Assembly (NCBI GenBank): GCA_029215795.1 | Contig: JARDYH010000002.1 | Location: 19,523,001 to 19,587,000, forward strand | Reading direction: 5' to 3' | Length of the DNA stretch: 64,000 nucleotides | Source of the DNA: Anniella stebbinsi | Taxonomy: Eukaryota > Chordata > Lepidosauria > Squamata > Anniellidae | Shown here: positions 46,900 to 56,817 of the stretch, one piece after another | Layout: each line of letters opens with the position of its first letter | Numbering within the stretch: position 1 is the first letter of the stretch | Position numbers and translations under genes: made by a program | The notes under the pieces: model-generated | What the model was told of the DNA's origin: nothing | What the model saw: only the letters and a program-made list of their open reading frames with translations | Database searches by the model: none

Positions 46900-47030
46900 G
46901 GTTAGGAGCCTATGACCCACTAGATGTTGCTGGACTACAACTCCCATTATCCTTTACTATTGGGTTTGCTGGCTGGGACCGATGGGAGTTAGAGTCCAAC
47001 AACATCTGGAGACTGCAGGACTTGACAAGC
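46900..47030. repeat. palindromic MITE (family E)
   Basis: ACCCACTAGATGTTGCTGGA, CTACAACTCCCATTATCC, then GATGGGAGTTAGAGTCCAAC and AACATCTGGAGACTGCAGG. The two arms are still largely complementary. Confidence 0.7.
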
Positions 47031-47240
47031 ATGGGATTACGCATTGCTCTTGTTCTCTGCAGTATAATGAAATCAGCTCTAACCCTTCAGTGTTATACGG
47101 CAGAGCTGGTTGTCCCTAAAACCCGGAAAAACATACTTTGTGGTGGGGTGGAAGTAATAGCTCCCACCCCCTCCCCCCATTATGTCCACTATTCTAAGAA
47201 GCAAAAATTCCAAGTTGTCCAGGGCAGGACCTGAAGGGAG

Positions 47241-47507
47241 AATCTGCACACTTGTGGAGGCAGCTCTTATCCTTTACTTGCTGATGCACAGCTGTGCATC
47301 TCCAGTTTATAAAAAACAAGATCTGCTGGTTCCCTGCCAGTTTGATACAATGGGGTGAAATGGGAGGTGTTCTCCCTATGAGAGCACTCCCACCCCAATT
47401 TCACCCCATTACAGTGAACGGTCAGGGAGCAGCAGATGTCTATTTTTATAAACTGAAGATGCACAGTAAAGTAAAGGATAAAAGTCCCCTCCACAAATGT
47501 GCAGTTT
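47241..47507. mobile_element. 267-bp palindromic element
   Basis: The left arm reads CTGCACACTTGTGGAGG, CTTATCCTTTACTT, CAGTTTATAAAAAACAAGAT and CAATGGGGTGAAAT. The complement of the right arm gives CTGCACATTTGTGGAGG, TTTATCCTTTACTT, CAGTTTATAAAAATAGACAT and TAATGGGGTGAAAT. Arms are about 120 bp around a centre near 47375. No coding capacity and no clear target duplication. Confidence 0.7.
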
Positions 47508-48567
47508 CAGATATAAACTGGGCAGAATTAATGCAGAATCAGGGAAGTTAATTAACACAACCCTGCCCTCTGCCCAGCTTTAGGCAAACAAACAGAGGTT
47601 GCCATCCATCCCCGGCTCAACCCCGGAGCAAGGTCACATGGCGGAAGGGCTGTGGTGCCCTCACTTTGAAGAAAGAAGCTCCTGAGCTTTTTATCATGCA
47701 GTTTTGAGAAAAGCCCCACAATGGCTGCGAGTTGACAGCTGTGTTGTATAACTGATCCAGCACCACTGCGCAGCCACTGCGGAGCTTAGAAGATGTATAG
47801 ACAGCCTCCAGGTCTCTTACCCCACAGTTAATAAAAGAACCATACTCAAGCTGTTTTTCTGATGTCATTTCACATTCATAAAAGTGACAGAACACCAGAT
47901 GTGAAAACTGTCTTGTGTTCCTGAAAACCTCAACTTCCATTTACAATGAAGGATGGAGAGCATGTTCTTGGCCTAAGTATGAGCGACCCCAATGTTTGGA
48001 GGAGTGGAGTTTTTCTGCCATGCATTCTGGTTCTGATATCATAGCTCCAAATAATGAATCTCCCCTCCTCACCCCAGAACCCATAGCACATCCCACTTTC
48101 CCACAATGGGGAGATCTCAGCTACTGGGCCCAGAAAAGAGAATGCAAACTGAGACATACACACAATAGTTACTTTCTTTCCTATCCCAGTTTCAAGTTTC
48201 ATTTGTCTTTCTTCTAAAATAACACGCAACATGTTGTAAAACTATTCATCGATATTTATACATAGAGAAGGAAGAAACCATACTTGGATCCATAAACTCT
48301 AAATAAGGACAAAGAGGGATAGTACAAATTAGCAATCAACAATAAAAGCTACTTAAAGCACCACTCACCATTTTAATGGGTCACATTAATGAATGGTTCA
48401 CAATTGCTATCCTCGACAGTAACAAATACTGGTAAGTTCATATAAAATAGAAAAAGCTGCACAATTTTGGCCATCCTTCCCTTTTTCTCATTTCTAGAGA
48501 TCTGTGGCTTTTGGAAACCCTGTGCAACATGCTTGAGAAGCCTAGTGGCCAATCTATGGCTATTAAG
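47508..48567. other. unassigned sequence
   Basis: Overlapping short frames on both strands; no recognisable gene. Confidence 0.4.
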
Positions 48568-48660
48568 GTGCTAATCTACACATCCTTACCTGGGAGTAAG
48601 CCCCTATTAAATATAGTGGGTCTTACTTCCAAATAAACATGCATAGAATTGCACTGTAAA
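48568..48660. repeat. short palindromic element (family M)
   Basis: TGCTAATCTACACATCCTTA, CCTGGGAGTAAGCCCC, then GTGGGTCTTACTTCCAAATA and ACATGCATAGAATTGCACTG. The two halves are roughly complementary. Confidence 0.6.
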
Positions 48661-48661
48661 T

Positions 48662-48811
48662 TACTCTAGATAAAATCCTGTTTTCAACCACATGCCCGCT
48701 CCTCTTGTGACATAGAGATCAAAGCTGCCTATCTTACAGTGTTGTTATGAGGATTACCAATATAATCTAGGTGAAGCACTTTGAATAGTTTAAAACACTT
48801 ATAATAGAACG
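48662..48811 (+). repeat. SINE 3' half (family B-like)
   Basis: AGCTGCCTATCTTACAGTGT, TGTTATGAGGATTACC and GTGAAGCACTTTGAATAGTT form the tail half of a tRNA-type SINE. The head is missing or unrecognisable. Confidence 0.5.

Positions 48812-48842
<31 letters not shown>
48812..48842. repeat. (TA)n microsatellite
   Basis: About 14 TA units at the junction between the SINE tail and the 3' end of the minus-strand L1. They may have expanded from the target duplication, which in the other flank reads GAACGCTAAATATTTTTT. Confidence 0.9.
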
Positions 48843-48847
<5 letters not shown>

Positions 48848-49950
48848 TTTTATTTTTCAACATTACAACATAAAACAACATAAAATACAATACATACCGC
48901 ATATCCCCCGTGCTCCCCTCCCCCCCAGGAGACCTTCAATTATACATTATTCTTCTTTCCAAAAGTGTAAAGACTCTTTTGAAGGTATTTGCCCCTTCCC
49001 CGTTCTTAATACATATTCCAAAAATAGGCTCCATACATCTCCAAAATCATTCTTACTGGACATTCCCCTCTTTATTTTCATTTTACACGTTAGCTTGTCA
49101 TTAAGTGCCATATCCCATATTTCTTTATACCATTCTTCTATAGTATATATCCCTTGCCCTTTCCAGTTTTTAGCAATCACTATTCTGACGGGAGCCAGGA
49201 GGTTGTTTATTAATTCTCTCTTATTTATATTCTCATTTCCTTTATCCCATATTGCTAGTAGAGCCAGCTTTGGGCTTAATTCCAATTTACTTCCAATTAT
49301 TTCACTTATTTCTTTGAACACCCTTTCCCAAAATTTTTGTACATGTTTGCAGCTCCACCACATATGGAAATAAGTTCCAACCTCCTGACATCCCCTCCAA
49401 CAATTCTTGGACACTTTTTTATCTATCTGATGAAATCTTACCGGCGTTAAATACCATCTCCATACTGTCTTATAATAATTCTCCTTAATTCTAATTGACA
49501 AAAGCTTTAACATTCTTGCATCCCACATCCTCCCCCAGTCATGTTCATTAATTTGTTCCTTTAAATCATCTTCCCAAATCATTTTAAGAGAGTCTCGATA
49601 TTCAGCCTCCTCTGTCAGGATTCTATATATTTCGCTAGTCAGACCTTTTCTAGTTTTAATTACTTCCTTCTTTACTCTTGATTCAATTAAATCTTCAAAT
49701 CTTGTATTATTTCTACACTTCTTATTTATCTTTTTCCATTCCTGTGTCCATTTTTCCAATTGTAAGCATTTGAACCAAGCTATCTTTTGTCCTTTTACCA
49801 ACTCTCTAATTTGCACCTTATCTATCATTCTTTCCATCCAGTTCCTTAACTTAATAATTTCCTGACCCTTCAGACTTCCTTCCAACTCTACTTTTAAATT
49901 CCTTGGGAAATTTCCCACAACTACCACTGGGGCGAGTGGAGAGTCTCCTG
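48843..49950 (-). mobile_element. L1 retrotransposon, 5'-truncated, least decayed copy
   Basis: On the minus strand it runs from inside ORF2 through the 3' UTR, with the G-rich CTCCTGGGGGGGAGGGGAGC block and an A/T-rich end. The octamer GAACGCTA lies on both sides (48807-48814 and 49951-49958), a likely remnant of the target duplication. Its coding part matches the first L1 closely, so both belong to one subfamily. Confidence 0.88.
48947..49927 (-). pseudogene. L1 ORF2 C-terminal fragment, open for 326 codons
   Basis: This is the C-terminal part of the L1 ORF2 polyprotein (endonuclease and reverse transcriptase in the intact element). It has a lysine-rich linker with GQKIAWFKCLQLEKWTQEWK, the conserved ARMLKLLSIRIKENYYKTVW segment, and the knuckle CWRGCQEVGTYFHMWWSC (CX3CX7HX4C), then FWERVFKEISEIIGSKLELS and the tail ending SLHFWKEE. 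The frame is uninterrupted, unlike the other two copies, so the insertion is relatively recent. The catalytic domains are absent because of 5' truncation, so it is not a functional gene. The listed start is just the first Met in the remnant. Confidence 0.85.
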
Positions 49951-49958
49951 GAACGCTA

Positions 49959-50614
49959 AATATTTTTTAATGAAACTGGCGTAGCTTTAAGTAAAAAGGA
50001 CAAAGAGGTGTGAACCAACATAATTCTCATTCAACAGTTGTAGGCAGAAATGGGAAGACGACTTAAAAGTTCTATCATTTCTATGAAGTTCCAAGGCTAC
50101 ACTCTGCCACTAAAACAAAACTGTCGACACTCAGGCATTCACAAGAGATTAGCACCAATTAATTTCTAAAGAAGATTCCACGCCTTCATCCAGACTACAT
50201 CACCAGCGCTGTGGTGTAGTCTCTGAGGTACAAAGATCATAGCCCAAGAGGGAAGAATTTCTCCGTTTTTTTTCAAACCACTGTATGAGTTCAGTTCCCA
50301 ACCCCAAACCATCTCCTCTAGGGAAGAAAACAAGCGAGAAAGAAACAATCTATGCAAAAGACTAAGCGGCCACAAATCTGACATCAAAGAGACTGACATG
50401 CAGTAAGCAGTGGGTGAACATTTCAGATCCCCAGAACACTCTGCTGCTGGCTTGATTTTTCAACAAAAGGTTTCAAGGGAAAAACCCAGAGTAAAACTGC
50501 CGGACTAAGAATTTATCAGCAAGCTTGATTCTACTAATTCAGATCTGGACAGGACCTTCTCCCCCACTAGAGGTGTCAAATTAACATAGCAAATCTAAGG
50601 AGGTTGTGTCATTG
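49959..50614. other. unassigned sequence
   Basis: No gene or repeat family recognised. Confidence 0.4.
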
Positions 50615-50622
50615 CTAATTAC

Positions 50623-51824
50623 TAGGGGTGTGCACTGGATCGGGTTCGATCCACGATCCGAATCTGATCCAGGGGAAACTGGATACAATTATCCGATTTC
50701 CGATCTCACCGCTGGATCGTTCGATCCAATCCGATCTGATCCGGAAAGGTCCCGATCCAGATCAGATGGATCGGAGGATCGGCGGGCGGCCGCTGGCGCC
50801 CACCACTGCTTCCATTGGTGGGCGCCAGTGGGCGCCCGCCGATGGAAGCGGACAGCGGAGGGGGGGCTTCCCTGGCGGGGCTGTCCGCTTCCATCGGTGG
50901 GCACCAGCGGGCGCCCGTCGATGGAAGCGGACAATGGGGGCAGGGGGCAGCGGACGGGAGCAGACATCCCCGGAAGGTAAGCAGGGGGAAGGGGGAAGGG
51001 GGAGGGGCGGCCCACAGCACGCTTACCTTCTGTGGCCGTCCGCTCCCGCCCGCCGCTGGCCGCTACTGCAAGCAGGCTTCGCAGCCTGCCCCTAGGTAGC
51101 GCGCCAGGTGATGACATCACCCGGCGCGTTACTCAGGAGCAGGCCGCGAAGCCTGCTTGCAGTAGCGGCCAGCAGCGGACGGGAGAAGACGGCCACAGAA
51201 GGTAAGCAGGGGGGAGGGGGAGCAGGGGGTCCGCGGCGCGCTTACCTTCCGTGGCCGTCCGCTCCCGTCCGCCGCTGGCCGCTACTGTGAGCAGGCTTTG
51301 CAGCCTGCCCCTAGGTAGCGCACCAGGTGATCATCACCTGAAGCCTGCTCGCAGTAGCGGCCAGCGGCAGATGGGAGCGGACGGCCAAGGAAGGTAAGCA
51401 GAGGGAGGGGGAGGGGGCTTACTCCCCAGGGCCATCCGCTTCCATCCGCTGCCGCCCATGGGCGCCAGCGGATGGAAGCGGACGGCCCCGGGGGGGTAAG
51501 GAGCACAGGGGAGGGGGCTTACCTGCTGGGGCCTTCCACAGCGGACGGCCCTGGGGGGGAGGAGGGAGTTAGTCCCCCATCACCCACCCACCGCCATTTT
51601 TTCTTCATAGACTTGCATTGGGGGAAAGCTTTCTTTTCCCCAATGCAAGTCTATGGAGGGGGGGGGGCAAATGGCGGCCGATCCAAAAATCGGATGTCCA
51701 ATTTTTGGATCACGATTGGACCCGATCCAGTCTGGGGGGGCTCCAATTTTGTCCAATCCAGGACAAAATTGGAGGGCCCGATCCGGGGCCCGATCCGATC
51801 CGGGGGGGTCCGTGCACACCCCTA
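50623..51824. mobile_element. CpG-rich hAT-like non-autonomous transposon with palindromic core
   Basis: Terminal inverted repeats TAGGGGTGTGCAC and GTGCACACCCCTA bound a 1202-bp insert. CTAATTAC is duplicated on both sides (50615-50622 and 51825-51832), the 8-bp target duplication typical of hAT elements. Subterminal regions are dense in GATCCGATC-like words. The GC-rich core holds two successive palindromes: arms 51021-51107/51120-51207 and 51239-51322/51341-51399 with centres near AGGTGATGACATCACC and CAGGTGATCATCACCTG. A clean 18-bp-arm hairpin lies at 51606-51655. AAGGTAAGC and its complement recur at palindrome edges. Long open frames on both strands (up to 155 codons) reflect GC content, not genes; no transposase is encoded. 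Confidence 0.88.
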
Positions 51825-51979
51825 CTAATTACTGCTGTTCTGAATCGTCACTGTTCTTATCTTATATAAATTTGAGTTTTGCAGATAAAAGTGTCACAGA
51901 CCTTCCTGCACCATTTGCATTTCATGGTCTTTGCCTTCACAGTTTACCTTTTTATTCTCTCTCTCCCTCTCTTTCTGGG

Positions 51980-52212
51980 TGGCCCGGTTCGCACAAACTC
52001 AGGAAGGGAAATAAGCCACAGTGACTTATTTCCCCTGCCGTGTATGCCAGTTGCGTGCCAGCCGGATTTCTCTAATTACCCTCACTGATGTGATTTGCTG
52101 TCTCATCCGAACCCAGGGGGCATGGCTTGTTTTGGGGAGGGGGCAGCAACCCTCAAATAATCCAACAGAAGTCCATGGCTTGTTAACCACACTGTGATCA
52201 TGTGAACCTGGT
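51980..52212. repeat. possible non-autonomous element
   Basis: GGCCCGGTTCGCACAAACTC at the left and TGTGAACCTGGTTTGTG at the right are roughly inverted. Internal CATGGCTTGTT blocks resemble the interior of family-H elements. Weak. Confidence 0.3.
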
Positions 52213-52294
52213 TTGTGTGCACATGTATTAATTTTTTTTATATATAAAGGGAACCCAAGGCCATACATTTTTCTCTGCCAACTAATTTCATGCT

Positions 52295-52370
52295 TCTGAT
52301 GAAATGGGCTCTTGTCGACTAAAGCTTATGCCACAATAAACAGTATGGTCTATTCCACAAGACAGTATTC
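52295..52370 (+). repeat. dispersed repeat fragment (family P)
   Basis: GCTTCTGATGAAATGGGCTC, then GACTAAAGCTTATGCCACAA and TAAACAGTATGGTC, the first half of the family seen at 19.4 kb. Confidence 0.6.
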
Positions 52371-52816
52371 TTTCACCACTTTTCCAATAACCAGGAAACC
52401 AAACTTTGACCCATCACCTCCACAGAGCTACATCTGTACAGAGGTAGAGGAGATGAGGAGCCATTCTACCAGCCCTGATCAACGACCTCCTTCATCTGTC
52501 ACTCACAGCAACCATTCCAGACGGCTGTAATAGAGAGAGATGAGAAGGGAAGCAGGGCCATTCCTCAGCTCTGCTAAACCACTACTTCATGTTTTTCCTC
52601 TTCCCTATGCATCACTTTTTCCTTTCATGTCATTTCTTTTTAGATTGTAAGCATGCAGGCAGGGACCCTGTACTTTAATTGATGGTTTGTAAGCTGCTGC
52701 AGGAGGCATTTTAGCTGAAGAGCAGAATAAAAACACTTTAAATAAATAATAGTAAAATACATCTCTTCGTGCCATTATCTCTGATGCCTCCCAAGAAGTT
52801 GGGAAGATCATGGAGT
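52371..52816. other. unassigned sequence
   Basis: No gene recognised. A retroposon-type tail may lie at about 52680-52755 (GCTGAAGAGCAGAATAAAAA before an ATAAATAATA run). Confidence 0.35.
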
Positions 52817-53366
52817 AACACCTGGAGCATCGCCCCTATGAGGGAAGGTTACAACAGCTGGGATTGTTCAGCTTGGAAAAAAGGAGGCTAAGGGGAGACA
52901 TGACTGGGGTGTACAAAATTATGCATGGTGTGGAGAACGTGGGTTGGGAGACATTTTTCTTCCTCTCCCATAATACTGGAACCCAGTGAAATCCCATGAA
53001 ACCGATTGGTTGGAGATTCAGGACAAATAAAAGGAAGTACTTCTTCACACAGCGCATAAATTATGGAATTCACTACCACAAGATGTAGTGATAGATACCA
53101 AATTGGATGGCTTTAAAAGGGAATTGGATAAATTCCTGGAGAAGTCCATCAGTGGCTACTAGTCCTGATGGTTAAGTGCTACCTCCAGTATCAGAGGCAG
53201 TAAGCCTGTGTGCACCAGATGCTGGGGAACATGGGTGGGAGGGTGCTGTTGCACCAGATCCTGCTTTGTTGGTCCCTGGTCAACAGCTGGTTGGCCACTG
53301 TGTGAACAGAGTGCTGGATTAGATAGACCCTCGGTCTGATCCAGCATGGCACTTCTTATGTTATGT
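52817..53366 (+). mobile_element. CR1-type LINE, 3' fragment
   Basis: The first part encodes the ORF2 C-terminus ([20 protein letters not shown] then FRTNKRKYFFTQRIN), interrupted by stops. The 3' UTR follows through CCTGGAGAAGTCCATCAGTG, CCTCCAGTATCAGAGGCAGT and TTGGCCACTGTGTGAACAGA, ending at TGATCCAGCATGGCACTTCT, then TATG. It aligns along its length with the minus-strand copy at 28.6 kb. 5'-truncated, dead. Confidence 0.88.
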
Positions 53367-53956
53367 TCTGGACCAAAATAATCCTTTGCTGAGACAGCTG
53401 GCTAAGGCAAAGATTGTTTTTCTACTTTGGTTGCGAGATGACCAGGAGGATACTAGAATATCCCTATTTTAACAGGGATGGTGTGACATGAGATGTTCCC
53501 ATACAATGCCAGTCCCCAAGGTTCTTATGAAGTCCAACCGACATTCATTGCCAAACAATGTAGGCCAGGCATACAGTATCATGCAATGCATATCCCACAG
53601 GTCACCTGCGAAACAGGGCATATTACATGCATAAAGGACCTGCAAACTCAAGCTACTGGAGCCCTATACAAACAGATGAACATTTGTAGATATAGAGGGA
53701 GGGAGCAACATGCATTTAGAAAAAAAAATCTTTGTGCAGCAAGCACATGTTTTAACCTCCCTAAAATTGCCATTCCATATTTTATGCCTCAAAAACAACA
53801 ACAAAAACCCCATTAGTTACAACCAATGCCCTATTTGAAAAGCACACACAATAAGAGTCATGTGCCCGCTCTCCCCCTCAGAAGACTAATATAAAAGCAT
53901 TGTTACACATTCTTCCATAATTTAGAGCCTAGTTCAGCAGATATATATTGAATCTT
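53367..53956. other. unassigned sequence
   Basis: The 107-codon frame at 53493-53816 has no recognisable domain. Confidence 0.4.
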
Positions 53957-54046
53957 TAAGGGCGCAATCCAATGCATGCTGGCTAGAGAATGCTCAGAAT
54001 TGTTGGACTTTTTTCTGTCTAGACGTTAGTAGGATTGCACCATAAG
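53957..54046. repeat. palindromic MITE, deleted copy (family G)
   Basis: AAGGGCGCAATCCAATGCAT at the left and TAGTAGGATTGCACCATAAG at the right. The central GCATTCCCCAGCCAGC arm is mostly deleted. Confidence 0.6.
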
Positions 54047-54509
54047 CTGCTTTTTTGTCTACAGCAGAAAGTACATACTGAAATATAAGACCCACCTCAG
54101 TTTACATGCGTCTAAAAGTCACTTGCACAATATTTTCAGGAGATTAGTAGTAATGGAGCGTCTGGACTCTCCCTGATCTTGAAAAAGTTTCACCTGAAAA
54201 CAAACCGCGCCTTCCTCCCCATTCCTTTGCTAGCTCAGCATCCTGCTCACAAGAACAGGATTACACCCACAAATCCCAAGCCTTCCTCCTTCAGTTCTGT
54301 CTCACTTACTATTTGAGCCACAAGAGACACCTGTGGCTTCCCCCTTAGCAAGCTTCAAAGGGGAGGCCACCCAAATCATGAGGATCAACCCTAGATGCAT
54401 CAGCAGCTGTAGAGGAAAGAAGCCAACTCGCATAGAGGATTTGGGGAGGGGGGAGACATTTTGCATAATTTGTAATAAGCATCCCCCAAGAAAGGCTGGG
54501 CTAATTATT

Positions 54510-54600
54510 TAAGAACATACAAAAAAGAAAAGCCATGCTGGATCAGACCAAGCATCCATCTAGTCCTGCACGCTGTTCAATTATTTCACCTAGATTGACC
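54510..54600 (-). repeat. CR1-type LINE terminal tail
   Basis: AAGAACATACAAAAAAGAAA, AGCCATGCTGGATCAGACCA and CCATCTAGTCCTGCACGCTG, the terminal tail in complement. Confidence 0.7.
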
Positions 54601-54668
54601 TACTCATTGAGCAATTTGGGGAGGGGGGGGCAGCTCTGCAGCCCTGCTTCTCTCAGCACTAAGTCTTT

Positions 54669-54967
54669 GGGTGAGTTCAGACGACACTTTAGGCAACGGA
54701 GGGGGGAAGAAGCAACTGATGGTTCGTTATTTTTGCGGTGCCCAACGCAAGACACACGTTGCCCCTCCCCCCAATGTGCGGCAGAAAATCCCGGACTCAT
54801 GATAAGCAACGGGTCTCCGATAAGCAACGGAGCAGCCCGTTGTTTTTCCCCGTTGTTAAATAATATACTGTCCATTGTGTGTCCCTCACCCCAAGACACA
54901 ATAATCAACACAACGGACAGTTGCCTCTTCCCCCCTCCGTTGCCTAAAGTGTCGTCCGAACTCAGCC
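54669..54967. mobile_element. 299-bp MITE with ~40-bp TIRs (family H)
   Basis: The left end GGGTGAGTTCAGACGACAC, then TTTAGGCAACGGAGGGGGG, is mirrored by the right end CCCCCCTCCGTTGCCTAAAG, then TGTCGTCCGAACTCAGCC, with about two mismatches. The interior repeats CAACGG and its complement. A target duplication is not clear. The sharpest and probably youngest family-H copy here, 1.5 kb from the candidate promoter. Confidence 0.85.
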
Positions 54968-55044
54968 TTTGAGATACCCAACAATCTATGCCAATAAGCA
55001 AGGCGTAAGAAGATCCATCTGGCAAAAGAGCCTCGCCTGCAGCC

Positions 55045-55172
55045 TTCTCCAACCTGGTGGCACCCTCCAGGTATGCTGGACTACAGCCCCCATCATCCCC
55101 AGTTCGAATGGCCAACGATCGTAGGAGCTGTAGTCCAACACACCTGGAGGGCACTACCAAAATGGGGAAGGC
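55045..55172. repeat. palindromic MITE (family E)
   Basis: TTCTCCAACCTGGTGGCACC and TGGACTACAGCCCCCATCAT, then GGAGCTGTAGTCCAACACAC and CTGGAGGGCACTACCAAAAT. Both arms are intact. Confidence 0.75.
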
Positions 55173-55587
55173 TGCCCTAGTGATAGAACTGTTGCTGCTT
55201 CTGCCCCTTACCCCGACCCCAGCGGCCGGGGACCCAGCTGCCGTTGCCAGCTCTCCCCTCTAGAAGGCGCTCTGCCGTGCTGTGCAGCCCAGTAGCGCGA
55301 GAGGCCAACCGAGTGCCCCAAAGCAGCAACCAGCGACTCTTTCCAGGCTAGCCAGCCCTGGGGTCCGGGCAGAGACAGAGGGGGGTCTTAAGGAGCAGGA
55401 GGCGGCCGATCGTTTCCTCCAGGCAGTTCCCTCCTGCGTACCCAGCCACCCGCCCCCGCGGTCCTTGCCGACTCCTGACAAGTCCCAGCAGCTGAAGTTC
55501 TCTGGTGGCGAGCGACTTCACGCCTTTCACCAGACCGGGAGGAGCTACCCCGGGCGGCCGGATCACCACCTCCTATATGCCTATATA

Positions 55588-55680
55588 TCAGCCTTCCCCA
55601 ACCTGGGCCGCGCTGGCTGGGGATGATGGGAAATGCAGTCCAACACCTCGTCAAGGCAGCCGGTTGGAGGAAGGCTGTCC
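55588..55680. repeat. palindromic MITE, shortened copy (family E)
   Basis: CAGCCTTCCCCAACCTGGG then CTGGCTGGGGATGATGGGAA and CAGTCCAACACCTCGTCAAG. The middle of one arm is deleted. It sits inside the CpG island. Confidence 0.6.
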
Positions 55681-56420
55681 TAGAACCCCCGAGCCCGAGC
55701 GAGCCACTATTTTGTGACATTGTGGTCAGTCCCAATGCAAATATTTTGCCAGATGGTGAAATTGGGAATGTTTCTTAGGGACTAGCACCGCTTCCTTTTT
55801 TGCGTTTCTCCAACGCGTCCTCCGAGAAAGAGGATCTCATTCACCCGCACAGGGCACGCCACTTTACGAGCGAAGTGAAGCGGAACCCTAAAACCTCCTC
55901 AACTTGAAAATCTTTCTTCTGGTTTCTTAAGCGGATACACTTCGACTCGGGGTGGTCCCTTCGATCCTTGCTGCATTTCCCTTGGCTATAACTCACATTC
56001 ATTTTCTTTTCCAAGAATTAAAGGGATAATTCATCCTCCACGGCTACCTCTGTCCATGGCAAGACTGAAGCCTTAAACTTTCTTGGATGTTGCCCACACG
56101 CCTGCAACACACCCCTCTTCGGAAAGGAGAGGGAAGGGCAAATTCCAAACCAGGGGGCGGGGAGGGGCCCCCGCTTTCAGCTTGCCTGGCACAGATCTCC
56201 CTCCCCTCCCCACGATCAAAATTGCCCTCTTAGCCCCGTCAGTCGCCGTCTCGGGCAGAAAAGCTTCAGCGGTCCCCGCAGAACTACCGGAGGGTTCGCG
56301 CCAGCGTCTTAACCCTACAGATGCCATAGACATCCACACCGCTGGTTTACCGCATGACCTTTCTTCCCGCCCCATAGAAGCAGCAGCCCGGCCCTTCCTG
56401 CCCCCTGTAGCGTCGCTCAC

Positions 56421-56549
56421 CTGCTGCTGGTCCAGAGGCAGGTAAGCAGGTATTCTCGCAATGCGATGCAAAGACTCGGGAGAAGGGGAGGGAGACCCGA
56501 GTGCTCCCGCTACTGTTGTTCTCAATTTAGCTCCATCGCTTGTAGCCAT
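56421..56549 (-). CDS. candidate first coding exon of an unidentified host gene
   Basis: On the minus strand an ATG at 56549 opens 43 codons, starting MATSDGAKL and ending PAYLPLDQQQ, and runs exactly to a consensus splice donor (CAG|GTGAGC; GT at 56420-56419), leaving phase 0. The exon lies in a CpG island, 72 and 264 bases downstream of CCAAT boxes oriented for minus-strand transcription. The context around the ATG has G at +4 but C at -3, so it is moderate. The frame is also open upstream to an ATG at 56729, so a longer N-terminus is possible. I do not recognise the protein, and no later exon of it could be identified to the left. If correct, the remaining window from 56.4 kb down to 1 would be intron or gene body. 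It might instead be 5' UTR read as coding. Confidence 0.35.
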
Positions 56550-56620
56550 TGGGGGATCGCCGTAAAATCCGCCCGCCTCTCCCCTCTCCGATAGGCGGGA
56601 GGGGTGGGAGGAAAGGCTTG

Positions 56621-56625
56621 ATTGG
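56621..56625 (-). promoter_or_regulatory. CCAAT box (NF-Y type)
   Basis: Complement reads GACCAATCAA, close to the NF-Y consensus, 72 bases upstream of the candidate ATG. Confidence 0.45.
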
Positions 56626-56812
56626 TCGCTCAAAGTTCCCCCACCCCGCCCACACACCTCGCTTTGCTTTTTGGAAAGGAGAGGAACAAATCCGGCGCTT
56701 TCCTTCTCCCCTTCGCATCCAGTGTTCATTCAAGGAGAGAGCGCCCCGCCTCCTTTATTTGAATATGGGAGGGGCCAGGGTCTTTTTCAGGCAAGACTGG
56801 AGAGGAGTTCCC

Positions 56813-56817
56813 ATTGG
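56813..56817 (-). promoter_or_regulatory. CCAAT box (NF-Y type)
   Basis: Complement reads CCCGCCAATGGGA next to a GC-rich stretch; same orientation as the first box. Confidence 0.4.

Noticed and set aside
50628..51120. Long overlapping open frames (up to 155 codons) rich in Gly/Arg/Pro
   Set aside because: They lie wholly inside the GC-rich hAT-like element, occur in several frames on both strands, and reflect scarcity of stop codons in palindromic GC-rich DNA.
54600..55160. 186-codon minus-strand frame
   Set aside because: It overlaps a MITE (54669-54967) and a family-E palindrome and has no independent coding signal.
56073..56729. 218-codon minus-strand frame in the CpG island
   Set aside because: It runs through a strong splice donor at 56420, and the sequence beyond is low-complexity CpG-island translation. 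Only the part up to the donor is kept as a candidate exon.
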